From Microbulbifer celer (GTDB taxonomy: Bacteria; Pseudomonadota; Gammaproteobacteria; Pseudomonadales; Cellvibrionaceae), in assembly GCF_020991125.1 (NCBI RefSeq), contig NZ_CP087715.1:1887501-1951500 (forward strand): a stretch of DNA of 64,000 nt, given 5' to 3'. Position 1 is the first letter of the stretch. Each line of letters begins with the position of its first letter. The notes under the pieces were generated by a model. It saw nothing but the letters and a program-made list of their open reading frames with translations. It made no database searches and was not told where the DNA came from. Below are positions 9,226 to 17,911 of the stretch, in pieces. The translations under genes and the position numbers were made by a program.

Positions 9226-10110
9226 TCAAAGAGCTCCCTGGCTGCGAGCGACCAGGAAGCCCGCGATAGCGATCGCGGCAAGCACCGGGAGCCACAGCCA
9301 TTTTCCGACACCACCTCCCTGCGCCGGCATAGGATAACCGGCACTGGTCGCACCGCCGGCAGTGCGGTTTGGCATTCCGCTATCGCGCAGCTGCGCCAGC
9401 GCACCGGAAGACGACCCTGCGCCGCTGTGTACCGCGGTTGCAGACGCCGCTTCCGGCGTCGGTGAGACGGCCTGCCGTACCGTCGTTTTATTCAAGTCAT
9501 CTGCGGGCCCCACCACGCTGAAGCTCAGACTATCGAACCGGAGCTCATCGCCGCGTCGCACCCGGGACTCGGTAATACGCTGATTGTTGAGAAAGGTGCC
9601 ATTGGCGGACCCCAGGTCCAGGACAAACAACAGCCCTTCGCGCACTTCCAGGCGCGCGTGGCGACGAGACAGGTGCGACATGGCAAATGTCAGGTCGCAT
9701 TCATCCGAGCGCCCTACCACACTGGTTTCCCGTACGGGGTAAACCCTGCCGACAATGGCGGGGTGATTCGCACGCAGAGCCCAGGAGACATTGGCGCCGG
9801 CGCCCGCCGCTTTGATCCGAGTGATCTTGGGGTCGATCACTGCCAGATTGCGCTCCCCCAGCTGAACCCGATCATTGCGGCCCAACTTACAGTGCCCATC
9901 CACCAGTTTACCGTTGACCGCCACATGACCCGCACCCGCGAGATTGTGCAGTTCAAGCTCTTCGCCGTTCACCAGAATTTCTATATGCAGCTTGGCGACC
10001 GAACTGTCTGCCAGAGTCATGTCGCACTGGCTGCTGCGCCCGACCGTGACCTTGGGGGAAACCAGCCATACGCTTTGGCTGGCGTCTTTTACATCGCAAA
10101 GTTTGAGCAT
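9226..10110 (-). CDS. Double-FHA-domain membrane protein
   Basis: About 294 residues with two forkhead-associated domains that bind phosphothreonine peptides. The first includes VTVGRSSQCDMTLADSSVAK; the second has VVGRSDECDLTF, the SxxH-like SHLSRRHARLEV and GSANGTFLNNQRI, so its binding residues look intact. A Ser/Pro/Gly-rich linker follows, then one C-terminal membrane helix (WLWLPVLAAIAIAGFLV). Both FHA domains would face the cytoplasm. ATG at 10110 has AAGGA ten bases upstream; an in-frame GTG at 10140 is less likely. It diverges from the PP2C-kinase pair, so it may read the phosphorylation state set by that pair (inference). Confidence 0.88.
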   Translation of the reverse strand: MLKLCDVKDASQSVWLVSPKVTVGRSSQCDMTLADSSVAKLHIEILVNGEELELHNLAGAGHVAVNGKLVDGHCKLGRNDRVQLGERNLAVIDPKITRIKAAGAGANVSWALRANHPAIVGRVYPVRETSVVGRSDECDLTFAMSHLSRRHARLEVREGLLFVLDLGSANGTFLNNQRITESRVRRGDELRFDSLSFSVVGPADDLNKTTVRQAVSPTPEAASATAVHSGAGSSSGALAQLRDSGMPNRTAGGATSAGYPMPAQGGGVGKWLWLPVLAAIAIAGFLVARSQGAL

Positions 10111-10198
10111 TGCCTGGGTATCCTTGAATAGTCGCGACACGGTGGGAGCATACGACTGCGCTCTCTTTCCTCAGCCGCAAGGCACAATCTCAACTAGT

Positions 10199-10233
10199 CG
10201 CCGCTCCCAGACAACTATCAATAGGGAGCGGCG
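10199..10233. promoter_or_regulatory. 10-bp inverted repeat between FHA and PP2C genes
   Basis: CGCCGCTCCC (10199-10208) and GGGAGCGGCG (10224-10233) are perfect arms around a 15-base AT-rich loop. The element lies in the divergent gap 10111-10408, about 90 bp from the FHA start and 175 bp from the PP2C start. It could be an operator or an RNA hairpin in the FHA leader; no T-run follows. The rest of the gap shows no further clear signal. Confidence 0.4.
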
Positions 10234-10408
10234 GTTCACGTTTCATATTCAAAATCGATGGATGGAGTCTATCACGACCTATTTCGTTGGCCTGTGAAAC
10301 CGTTTGCAGCTTACAATGGCCACAGGCTCTATTATCGGTGCATACCGGACCCGGATGTCCACTATGCGCTATCGACAATAAATACGAGTAACAGGCAGTT
10401 ACAATCCA

Positions 10409-11431
10409 GTGAATGAAGCCAGAGTACGGGAACGCCCCAGCGGCGTGAGCCACCCCGCCACAGGCGCAATGCCACGCAGCGCCGGGGCCACACATACCGG
10501 GTACCGTCGCGACCAGAACGAGGATGCGTTCTGGGGAGACGAAGAGCGCGGAGTTTGGGTGGTTGCAGATGGGCTCGGCGGTCACCAGGCGGGCGAAATC
10601 GCCAGCCAGACCGTTGTCGAAGAAATCCAGCGATCCTCCGCCACCGACCGACACTACGAACAGGCCCTGCGCCGCGCCCACGCTCTGCTGGCCGGGGAAG
10701 AGAGCTCTACGGCCATGGGGACTACCGCTGTGGTCATCGCCGAAGACGGCGACTACTTCCACATATACTGGGTCGGCGACAGCCGCGCCTATCTGTGGAC
10801 CCCCGCTGAAAACGCCACATCCCAGGCGCCGGAAACTGCCACAGCCAATGCCGACACCGTCCTGCGAGCGGACCAATCCCGTGCCGACGCGCCCGGCGGA
10901 CAGCTACAACAGCTCACCATCGACCACTCCTACGTTCAGATGTTGGTGGATTCTGGCGCAATCAATGCCGATGAAGCCGCCAACCATCCCAATCGCCACG
11001 TCATTACCCGCTGTATTGGTGGATCCACCAACCCCCAGCTGGAAATTGATCGCGCCTCGTTTTCATGGAAACCCGGCCAGAAGTTACTACTGTGCAGCGA
11101 CGGCCTGAGCAACGAAGTCGACGAAGACCTCATCAAGGGCATACTGGCCGGCAATGCAGACAACCAGCGGGCAGTAGACCTGCTTATCGCTGCCGCCCTG
11201 GACGGCGGCGGTCGCGACAATGTTACGGTTCAACTGATCAGTGCCCCGGAACCGTTAAAACCGGACAGTCAAAATCAGATGCACCTCACGGATGAAACGT
11301 TAGCTGAATCCCGGCAATTTCCCACCATAGACGGCAAACTCTCAGGTCGAACCGCTACAATAGCGCTTGTCTGCCTCGCAGGGTTGGCGGCGGCTGCAGT
11401 CGCCGCATGGCAGTGGATAAGCGGTAACTGA
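10409..11431 (+). CDS. PP2C-type Ser/Thr phosphatase with C-terminal membrane anchor
   Basis: A 340-residue PPM/PP2C metal-dependent phosphatase. The metal and phosphate motifs are visible: GYRRDQNEDAF, VVADGLGGHQAGE, TAVVI...GDSRAYLW, LLLCSDGLSN and GGRDNVTV. An insert after the WVGDSRAYLW strand carries a low-complexity Ala/Thr stretch. The C terminus has one membrane helix (IALVCLAGLAAAAVAAW), so the enzyme is anchored facing the cytoplasm. GTG at 10409 is the listed start; ATG at 10469 (MPRSAGATHTG) is a possible alternative. It lies 25 bp upstream of the kinase gene, which is its likely partner: PP2C enzymes of this kind usually reverse an adjacent PknB-type kinase. Confidence 0.9.
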   Translation: MNEARVRERPSGVSHPATGAMPRSAGATHTGYRRDQNEDAFWGDEERGVWVVADGLGGHQAGEIASQTVVEEIQRSSATDRHYEQALRRAHALLAGEESSTAMGTTAVVIAEDGDYFHIYWVGDSRAYLWTPAENATSQAPETATANADTVLRADQSRADAPGGQLQQLTIDHSYVQMLVDSGAINADEAANHPNRHVITRCIGGSTNPQLEIDRASFSWKPGQKLLLCSDGLSNEVDEDLIKGILAGNADNQRAVDLLIAAALDGGGRDNVTVQLISAPEPLKPDSQNQMHLTDETLAESRQFPTIDGKLSGRTATIALVCLAGLAAAAVAAWQWISGN

Positions 11432-11456
11432 ACGGGCCTGACAAGGGAAAAACTGA

Positions 11457-13871
11457 ATGGAAGTTGTCAGCAGCGGTGCCGCCTCGCTGGAAATTCCGGG
11501 CTACCAGATCCTGAAGAAAATCAATCAGGGTGGGATGTCCACCGTGTACCTTGCCACCCAGCGCAGTATGGGCCGGCAGGTAGCACTGAAAGTCATGTCG
11601 CCGGTATTGAACGCCGATCCGATCTTCAGCGAACGCTTTCAGCGCGAGGCCAATATCGTTGGCCAGCTCTCTCACCCCAATATTGTCGCCATACACGATA
11701 TCGGCCGCTATCGCAGCCTGAACTATATCGCCATGGACTACCTGCCCGGTGGTTCCGTGGCAGATGCCCTCACCCGCGGTGCGATTGAACCGTTGGAAGC
11801 CCTGCACATTACCCGCCAGATTGCCATGGCGCTGGATCACGCCAGCAACAAGGGCTACGTACACCGCGATCTCAAACCGGAAAACATTCTGTTCCGCGAA
11901 GACGGATCCGCAGTTCTGACCGACTTTGGCGTGGCGCGAGCAGTGGCCCGCACTACCCGCATGACGAATACCGGCATGGTAGTGGGCACGCCCCACTACA
12001 TGAGCCCGGAGCAGGCCCGCGGTGCCGCCGTGGATGGCCGCGCCGACCTCTACAGCCTGGGCGTGGTGTTTTATGAAATGCTCACCAGTGCCGTGCCCTA
12101 CCAGGCGGAAGAAGCGGTGGCGATTGCGATCAAGCACCTCACCGATCCGATCCCGCACCTGCCGGCCCGCCACTCCCTCTATCAGGGTTTGATGGACCGT
12201 TTTCTGGCCAAAGACCCGGATCAGAGATTCCAGCGCGGCCTGGATGTCGTGGATGCCATTGACCAGTTGTTGGCCGCTATCGAAGGCAAATCCCCCACGC
12301 CCGCCACCAAGCTGAACAACACCTCGGTGCGGGTTTCAAGCCTGTTGCGCGCGCTGCTGATGACGCTGTACGGCACGATTCAGGACAAGGTGACAACTTC
12401 CTGGGCCAAGTGGCGTGACAAGCCAATCGCCGAGTCTTCGGGGCGGGCAGAGCAGCAGACCATCATGCGCTTCCAGCAGATCATGCAGCAGGCGCAGCCG
12501 GTCAAAAAGCGCTCGTGGATGATGGCCGGGATGCTCTGCGCGAGCCTCACCCTGGCCTGGGTGCTGTTTACCCTGTTTACTGAGAAATTTCAGTGGCAGA
12601 GCGAATCCACACTGGTAAATGATGCAGTGGGCATCACGTCGCAGATCCTACTGTCGGACAAGGTAACGCAAGAACCGCAGTTACCCGGCCCCGTACAGGC
12701 CGATCAGGACACCCTCAACCCTGAGACGCAACCCACTTTGCGCAAAGTAGAACGTGCGGCACGATCTTCTGAAGCAACCCAGGAGCCGGCCTCATCACCA
12801 GTAATCGGGGTGACAGCAATCGCCGAACCGGCCGCTGACGCCTCCCCCGATTCTGCCTCGCTTGAACAAAACAGCGGGAATACAGATAAGCGCACGGCGG
12901 GTTCGCCCAAAGCTGAAGCGCCGGAAACCTACGCTCTGACAGTTTCTGCGCAACCGGACAATGCCCGCATTCGCATCATGAACATCGTGCCGCGCTATGA
13001 GCCCGGGATCGCACTTGAACCCGGCCGTTACGATGTGGAAATCAGCAAGCCGGGGTTTACCAGCGTGCGACGCTGGGTAGAAATTGAAAGTGCGGATATC
13101 AACCTCGCCGTACAACTGGAGCGCAAGTACCCCCCAGGCAAAACTTTCACTTCGCCACTGAATATCGGCGGGCGCGGCCCGGAAATGGTGGTATTGGATC
13201 CGGGCAGCTTCACCATGGGCAACAAGCGCCGTCCGTTTACCAGTCCGGAGCACGAGATTTCCATCCCCTACGGGTTTGCAATATCTGTCCACGAAGTGAC
13301 CTTCGCGCAGTACGATCTCTTTGCCCGGGATACCGGGCGGGTATTGCCCAATGACGCCGGCTGGGGCCGGGGCGAGCGTCCGGTGGTTAACGTCAGCTGG
13401 GAAGATGCGCAGGCGTTCTCTCGCTGGTTACGGGAGCAGACCGGGCAAAAGTACCGCCTGGCTAGTGAGGCAGAATGGGAATACGCGGCGAGAGCTGGCA
13501 GTGATAGGCCATTCTGGTGGGGCGACACCAGCGCGCGCGGCAAAGCGAATTGTCGCCGCGGGTGCGCGAGTGAATTCAACAGCCTGTTTTCCGTGTCCTC
13601 GGCCCCGGTGGGCAATTATAAAGCCAATGATTTTGGCCTGTTCGACACCGCGGGCAATGTGGCGGAATGGGTACAGGACTGCTTCCTTGGCGATTACAGC
13701 AAGCACCGCGGCGATGCCAGCCCTGTACAGATCAAAAATTGCGAATTGCGCGCGGTACGCGGTGGCTCCATGCGCGAGCCGTTGCGCAACATCAGTTCAG
13801 ACTACCGTACCGGCCTGAACCAGCGCGCCGCGTCCAAAGAGGTGGGTTTCCGGCTGGTCATGGAGCTGTAA
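11457..13871 (+). CDS. Ser/Thr kinase-PEGA-FGE fusion, single-pass membrane protein
   Basis: An 804-residue fusion. The N-terminal PknB-like kinase has the glycine loop INQGGMSTVY, Lys45 in ALKVM, HRDLKPEN (catalytic Asp138), DFG (Asp156) and the APE-like SPEQ motif, so it should be active. One membrane helix (MLCASLTLAWVLFTLF) lies near residues 355-375. A Ser/Ala/Glu-rich linker, a PEGA-like domain (ALEPGRYDVEISKPGF) and a C-terminal formylglycine-generating/SUMF1-type domain (~560-803) follow outside. The latter has family marks (FTMGN, NVSWEDAQAFSRWL, RLASEAEWEYAARAG, GNVAEWVQD, VRGGS). Whether it is a catalyst or only a binding fold is unclear. ATG at 11457 follows AAGGGAAAA. Confidence 0.92.
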   Translation: MEVVSSGAASLEIPGYQILKKINQGGMSTVYLATQRSMGRQVALKVMSPVLNADPIFSERFQREANIVGQLSHPNIVAIHDIGRYRSLNYIAMDYLPGGSVADALTRGAIEPLEALHITRQIAMALDHASNKGYVHRDLKPENILFREDGSAVLTDFGVARAVARTTRMTNTGMVVGTPHYMSPEQARGAAVDGRADLYSLGVVFYEMLTSAVPYQAEEAVAIAIKHLTDPIPHLPARHSLYQGLMDRFLAKDPDQRFQRGLDVVDAIDQLLAAIEGKSPTPATKLNNTSVRVSSLLRALLMTLYGTIQDKVTTSWAKWRDKPIAESSGRAEQQTIMRFQQIMQQAQPVKKRSWMMAGMLCASLTLAWVLFTLFTEKFQWQSESTLVNDAVGITSQILLSDKVTQEPQLPGPVQADQDTLNPETQPTLRKVERAARSSEATQEPASSPVIGVTAIAEPAADASPDSASLEQNSGNTDKRTAGSPKAEAPETYALTVSAQPDNARIRIMNIVPRYEPGIALEPGRYDVEISKPGFTSVRRWVEIESADINLAVQLERKYPPGKTFTSPLNIGGRGPEMVVLDPGSFTMGNKRRPFTSPEHEISIPYGFAISVHEVTFAQYDLFARDTGRVLPNDAGWGRGERPVVNVSWEDAQAFSRWLREQTGQKYRLASEAEWEYAARAGSDRPFWWGDTSARGKANCRRGCASEFNSLFSVSSAPVGNYKANDFGLFDTAGNVAEWVQDCFLGDYSKHRGDASPVQIKNCELRAVRGGSMREPLRNISSDYRTGLNQRAASKEVGFRLVMEL

Positions 13872-13905
13872 CCAGGGCCAAGGGTTTAACAACCCGGCTC
13901 AAGGC

Positions 13906-16119
13906 TCAGCGCGCCCGAATTTCCCACACATTGTGGATTTTGGGATTGCGCTGAAAGTCCTTGTCCAGCAACTTTGCCGACAGATTCTCTACCGCGTATT
14001 CCGCACTCACCTCACCATCCATTTTGAAACTGCGCAGATTGTTGGAAAATAGCAACACGCCGTCGGACTTCAGCAACGCCATACACTGGCGAATGAGATC
14101 GGCGTGATCCCGCTGGATATCCAGCACCGAGCGCATTTTTGCCGAGTTGGAAAAAGTGGGCGGGTCCAGAAAAATCACATCATACTGGCCGCGACGGTTC
14201 TGCTGGGCCGCTTCCAGCCATTGCAGGCAATCCGCTTCGATCAGCTGATGGCGGTAGGGGTCCAAGCCGTTGTGACGGAAATTACGCTGCGCCCAGGCCT
14301 GGTAGGCCTTTGATAGATCGACGCTGGTACTTTCAGTACACCCCCCCGCTTTCCCACCGCCTATTGCCGCCTGCACCGTTGCGGTGGCGGTATAGCAGAA
14401 CAGGTTCAGTAATTTCTTGCCGCCGGATAGCGAACGCAGATACTTCCGTACCGGGCGGTGATCCAGAAACAGTCCGGTATCGAGATAGTCCCACAGGTTG
14501 ATCTCTACCTCGGCATCATATTCCCGCGCCCAGAACACCGGTGCCTCTCCTGCCGCTTTAGCAACCCGGTTTTTCTGATACTGGCTGCCGCTCTCTTTAT
14601 GGCTGTGGCGACGGCGCTCTTTGATGCTGATATTGCGCGGCGGCAACTCCAGCACCTCACGCACTGCCCGCACCAGATCTCCCAGGCGCGCCCGCGCCTT
14701 GTCCTCGGGAATTTTCGCCGGCGCACGGTATTCCTGAACATGCGCGAATGTCTGCCCTTCCACCGATCGATAAATATCAATCGCAGCGGAATATTCCGGC
14801 AGATCGGCATCGTACAGGCGATAGCAGTCAATCCCTTCCTTCTTCGCCCACTTGCCGATATTGCGCAGATTCTTGCGTAGGCGATTCACCACCATCTGCA
14901 CTTCGTCTGACAACTGTTTTACCGGTTCGCCAGACTTTGTGCCTTGCTTGGCAGCATGAATGTCAAATAGAAGCAGCTGGCTGGGAATGCTGCCGTTGTA
15001 CAGCTGATACTGTTTGTGGGAGCGCAGGCCGGTTGAAAAACACAGCTCCGGATTGCCAGTAAAAATGCCTGCTCTCCAGCCAGCAAATTCTTTTTTCAGC
15101 TGTTGCCCCAGCTCCGCATAGGTATCCCGCAATGCCTCCTGCTCACCCAGCCGCTCGCCGTAGGGCGGGTTGGTCAGTACGAGTCCGGGTTTTACCGGTC
15201 GGTGGCTGGGCACCTTAAAGGAGGCAACCGGTCGGTGGCTGACGCGGACGATCCGCTCCAGCCCGGCACGGGCAATATTGGCTTCTGCCGCAAACAGCAC
15301 CTTGGCGTCGGCATCGTAGCCACGAATTTCCGGGAATGTCTGTTCCATACCGGCGGCACGCCGCTCCAGCGCCTCTTCCCGCAGTGCCATCCAGATATCG
15401 TTCTGGTGATTGAGCCAGTGCTCGAATCCGAAGCTGCCCCGCATCACCCCGGGGGCAATATCCCCAAACATCAGTGCCGCTTCCACCAGGAAAGTGCCGG
15501 AGCCACACATCGGATCCAGTAAAGCCCCGCCTTCCGCGGCAATTTCCGGCCAACCGGCGCGAATCAATAGCGCAGCGGCCAGGTTCTCCTTCAATGGCGC
15601 AGCGCCAATATGGGTGCGATAGCCGCGGCGGTGCAGGCTGTCACCACTGAGATCGATGGCAATATCCAGCCGGTCGCGATGCAGGCGCAGAGTGGCGGTA
15701 AGATCGGGATCGCGCTTGTCTACATCCGGCCGCGCGCCGGTAGTCTTGCGCAGGCGATCGACGATCGCATCTTTTGCTTTCTGAGCACCGAACTGGCTGT
15801 TGCGGATTTCACGGTTGGTGCCGGAGAACTGTATCCACAGCACGCCACTGGGACTGATATGTTCTTCCCACGGCAATGCATTGACCGCCTGGTACATATC
15901 TTCGGCATCGACGATGCGGGTTTGCGCCAGGTTCAGCAGGATCCGGTTCGCCAGCCGACTCCACAGGCAGGCCCGATAGCCGCTCTCCAGATTGCCCTTG
16001 AAGCGGACAGCCCCAGGCTGCTCTCGCTCAACGGCCGCGCCCAAGCCCCGCAGTTCGTCGGCGAGCAGGTTTTCCAGCCCTTTGGGGCAGGTCGCGGTAA
16101 AGTCGTGCTGATCGGTCAA
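13906..16119 (-). CDS. rlmL: Bifunctional 23S rRNA methyltransferase RlmKL
   Basis: A 737-residue fusion that methylates 23S rRNA G2445 (RlmL part) and G2069 (RlmK part). The N-terminal THUMP region begins TDQHDFTATCPKGLE. The first methyltransferase has LLDPMCGSGTFLVEAA and the NPPYGERL catalytic motif; the second, C-terminal Rossmann domain has LLNLFCYTATATVQAA and FLDPPTFSNS. The frame opens at 16263, but homology with E. coli RlmL puts the start near the TTG at 16119, which has GAGAG seven bases upstream; no ATG exists there. The gene is divergent from rmf, the same arrangement as I recall in Pseudomonas. Confidence 0.93.
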   Translation of the reverse strand: MTDQHDFTATCPKGLENLLADELRGLGAAVEREQPGAVRFKGNLESGYRACLWSRLANRILLNLAQTRIVDAEDMYQAVNALPWEEHISPSGVLWIQFSGTNREIRNSQFGAQKAKDAIVDRLRKTTGARPDVDKRDPDLTATLRLHRDRLDIAIDLSGDSLHRRGYRTHIGAAPLKENLAAALLIRAGWPEIAAEGGALLDPMCGSGTFLVEAALMFGDIAPGVMRGSFGFEHWLNHQNDIWMALREEALERRAAGMEQTFPEIRGYDADAKVLFAAEANIARAGLERIVRVSHRPVASFKVPSHRPVKPGLVLTNPPYGERLGEQEALRDTYAELGQQLKKEFAGWRAGIFTGNPELCFSTGLRSHKQYQLYNGSIPSQLLLFDIHAAKQGTKSGEPVKQLSDEVQMVVNRLRKNLRNIGKWAKKEGIDCYRLYDADLPEYSAAIDIYRSVEGQTFAHVQEYRAPAKIPEDKARARLGDLVRAVREVLELPPRNISIKERRRHSHKESGSQYQKNRVAKAAGEAPVFWAREYDAEVEINLWDYLDTGLFLDHRPVRKYLRSLSGGKKLLNLFCYTATATVQAAIGGGKAGGCTESTSVDLSKAYQAWAQRNFRHNGLDPYRHQLIEADCLQWLEAAQQNRRGQYDVIFLDPPTFSNSAKMRSVLDIQRDHADLIRQCMALLKSDGVLLFSNNLRSFKMDGEVSAEYAVENLSAKLLDKDFQRNPKIHNVWEIRAR

Positions 16120-16326
16120 AATCGTACTCTCACGGTTGTACAGATAGTTGTGAAATCGGTTGCTGAAGCCGGGAACCGACGTGTCTGCAAACGGGCTGCA
16201 GGCCCTGCCGTTCTGGCCACCCACACACGGACAAACTGGCCATGGGTGACGGTGGGGGCGCAAGGATACAGCAAAGCGCCACCGGATTCTCCAATACCCG
16301 CCCCTGGTGTCAAATCGTTGCTCTTA

Positions 16327-16356
16327 TTCATTGAATTCAGGTTCATTGAATTCAGG
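16327..16356. repeat. Two tandem copies of a 15-bp repeat
   Basis: TTCATTGAATTCAGG occurs twice head to tail without interruption, upstream of both rlmKL and rmf. It may be a recent duplication or a paired regulator site; each copy contains the palindrome TGAATTCA. The gene-free region 16120-16491 also holds the inverted repeat at 16450-16476. Confidence 0.6.
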
Positions 16357-16449
16357 CCCTATAAATACAACACCTATAGAACACCTTTTTCAGAACAAAA
16401 CGATCATTCGCTCGTCCCTCTGTTTCTGGTGTACTGATCCCCTTCCCGA

Positions 16450-16476
16450 TGAACAGCAATGACAATAAGCTGTTCA
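16450..16476 (+). promoter_or_regulatory. 8-bp inverted repeat in the rmf upstream region
   Basis: TGAACAGC (16450-16457) and GCTGTTCA (16469-16476) are perfect arms around an 11-base loop. The element ends 5 bases before a GGGGGGAG tract and 44 bases before the rmf start, so it could be an operator or a leader hairpin controlling rmf. No convincing sigma-70 promoter was found upstream. Confidence 0.4.
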
Positions 16477-16491
16477 ATGAGGGGGGAGTTA

Positions 16492-16512
16492 ATGAACGAA
16501 AACGAGAGGTAA
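16492..16512 (+). CDS. Possible 6-codon leader peptide upstream of rmf
   Basis: ATG AAC GAA AAC GAG AGG TAA encodes MNENER and is preceded by a strong Shine-Dalgarno-like run (GAGGGGGGAG). The ribosome binding site of rmf (GAGAGG) lies inside its last codons, and the rmf ATG follows the stop by seven bases. The arrangement suggests translational coupling or a leader peptide, but an ORF this short can arise by chance. Confidence 0.3.
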   Translation: MNENER

Positions 16513-16519
16513 ACCGTTC

Positions 16520-16723
16520 ATGAGACGTCAAAAGCGTAATCAGTCCGATAGAGCTTTCCACAAAGGTTATGTTGCCGCGGTTGAAGGGCGCAATCACGAC
16601 AGCTGCCCGCACGAAAATGGGGCCCGACATCAGGAGTGGGTCAATGGGTGGCGACAGGGTCGGCAGGATTACTGGAGTGGTTTTGGACCGCGGGCTCAGG
16701 CGCAACGCATAGAAAATATGTGA
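16520..16723 (+). CDS. rmf: Ribosome modulation factor
   Basis: A 67-residue basic protein matching RMF, which dimerises 70S ribosomes into inactive 100S particles in stationary phase. The family core is visible: MRRQKRNQ, AFHKGYVAAVEGR, CPH, EWVNGWRQGRQD. The C terminus extends about ten residues beyond the 55-residue E. coli protein. GAGAGG lies ten bases before the ATG. The gene sits between rlmKL (divergent) and pyrD (convergent). Confidence 0.95.
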   Translation: MRRQKRNQSDRAFHKGYVAAVEGRNHDSCPHENGARHQEWVNGWRQGRQDYWSGFGPRAQAQRIENM

Positions 16724-16742
16724 TTATAAAATCTGAGTAAAA

Positions 16743-16770
16743 CCCCCGGGCGTCGCAGTGGCCCCCGGGA
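16743..16770 (-). terminator. Weak terminator-like hairpin between rmf and pyrD
   Basis: Two CCCGGG blocks (16745-16750 and 16764-16769) can pair around a 13-base loop. Read on the minus strand the stem is followed by TTTT, which fits termination of pyrD. The stem is only 6 bp. Confidence 0.35.
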
Positions 16771-16783
16771 GTTCCATGGCAAT

Positions 16784-17824
16784 TTACGAGCTGACTGTCC
16801 GCCCCTTGCGCAGGGCTGAAATAGCAGCTGCGGCCTCACTGATTACCGCTGGGCCGCGATAGATAAAGCCGGAATAAATCTGCACCGCCGTTGCACCGGC
16901 ACGGATTTTCTCCGCCGCACTCTCGCCGTCGAAGATACCACCGACACCGATAATTGGAATCGCTCCGTCGAGTTCGCCAGCGAGCTTGCGAATGACTTCC
17001 GTGGAGCGCGCCTGTAACGGGCGACCGCTGAGACCGCCCTCCTCCTCGCCATGGGTAAAGCCCTTGACCGAAGACTTGTCGATGGTGGTATTGGTTGCAA
17101 TGACACCGTCAATTTCGTGATCTTTCAGCACCTTTGCCACATGCGCAATGGATTCATCATCCATGTCTGGTGCGATCTTCACCGCCACGGGTACGTAGCG
17201 ATCATGCTGGCTGGCCAGTGCCTGCTGCTTTTCCTTCACCGCAGAAAGCAGATGGCTCAGACTGTCACCAAACTGCAGATCCCGCAACCCCTTGGTGTTT
17301 GGCGATGACACGTTCGCCGTGATGTAGTCTGCGTAGGGGTAGACCTTTTCCATACACAGGCAGTAATCATCCGCCGCCTTTTCTACCGGGGTATCAAAGT
17401 TTTTGCCCACATTGATCCCCAGTACGCCGGCATAGCGACGGCGCTTCACCCGCTCGATCAGGTAGTCCACGCCCTCGTTATTAAACCCCATGCGATTGAT
17501 AATCGCCTCCGCATCGGGAAGGCGAAACAGTCGCGGCGACGGGTTCCCTGGCTGTGGGCGCGGGGTAACCGTACCGACCTCCACAAAACCGAATCCGAGT
17601 GCGCCCAGTCCATTGTAGGCTTGGGCATTCTTGTCCAGGCCGGCCGCCAACCCCACCGGGTTAGGCAGTGTCAGCCCCATCAATTCCACGGGATCATCCG
17701 GAATGCCCCGGGCAAGCAGGGAGGTAATACCGAGGCGCTCCGCCGCGCCAATCGCATCCAGTGACAGGTGATGTGACCGCTCTGGGTCCAACGCAAACAG
17801 GGCTTTGCGCAGATAATCGTACAT
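16784..17824 (-). CDS. pyrD: Dihydroorotate dehydrogenase (quinone), class 2
   Basis: The fourth step of pyrimidine synthesis: FMN-dependent oxidation of dihydroorotate to orotate with quinone as acceptor, at the inner membrane. The 346-residue length and the N-terminal amphipathic segment ([20 protein letters not shown]) are typical of class 2. The catalytic serine lies in NVSSPNT (about Ser174), and FMN-binding motifs include [16 protein letters not shown] and the C-terminal [10 protein letters not shown]. The start ATG at 17824 is the family start. It is upstream of the convergent end of rmf and downstream of gdhB on the same strand, 87 bp after its stop. Confidence 0.96.
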   Translation of the reverse strand: MYDYLRKALFALDPERSHHLSLDAIGAAERLGITSLLARGIPDDPVELMGLTLPNPVGLAAGLDKNAQAYNGLGALGFGFVEVGTVTPRPQPGNPSPRLFRLPDAEAIINRMGFNNEGVDYLIERVKRRRYAGVLGINVGKNFDTPVEKAADDYCLCMEKVYPYADYITANVSSPNTKGLRDLQFGDSLSHLLSAVKEKQQALASQHDRYVPVAVKIAPDMDDESIAHVAKVLKDHEIDGVIATNTTIDKSSVKGFTHGEEEGGLSGRPLQARSTEVIRKLAGELDGAIPIIGVGGIFDGESAAEKIRAGATAVQIYSGFIYRGPAVISEAAAAISALRKGRTVSS

Positions 17825-17911
17825 GGCCTTCCTTCAACTCTTTTGGTTTAACTGTCGCGATTCATTCTGACAACTTCACGCGACAGTCATCTCGACAATT
17901 GAGTCGTATCC

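Noticed and set aside
14341-14347. Run of seven C inside rlmKL
   Set aside because: Too short for a convincing contingency tract, and it is in a housekeeping gene.
15610-16437. 275-codon plus-strand frame opposite rlmKL
   Set aside because: Mostly overlaps rlmKL in the antisense direction and shows no recognisable domain.
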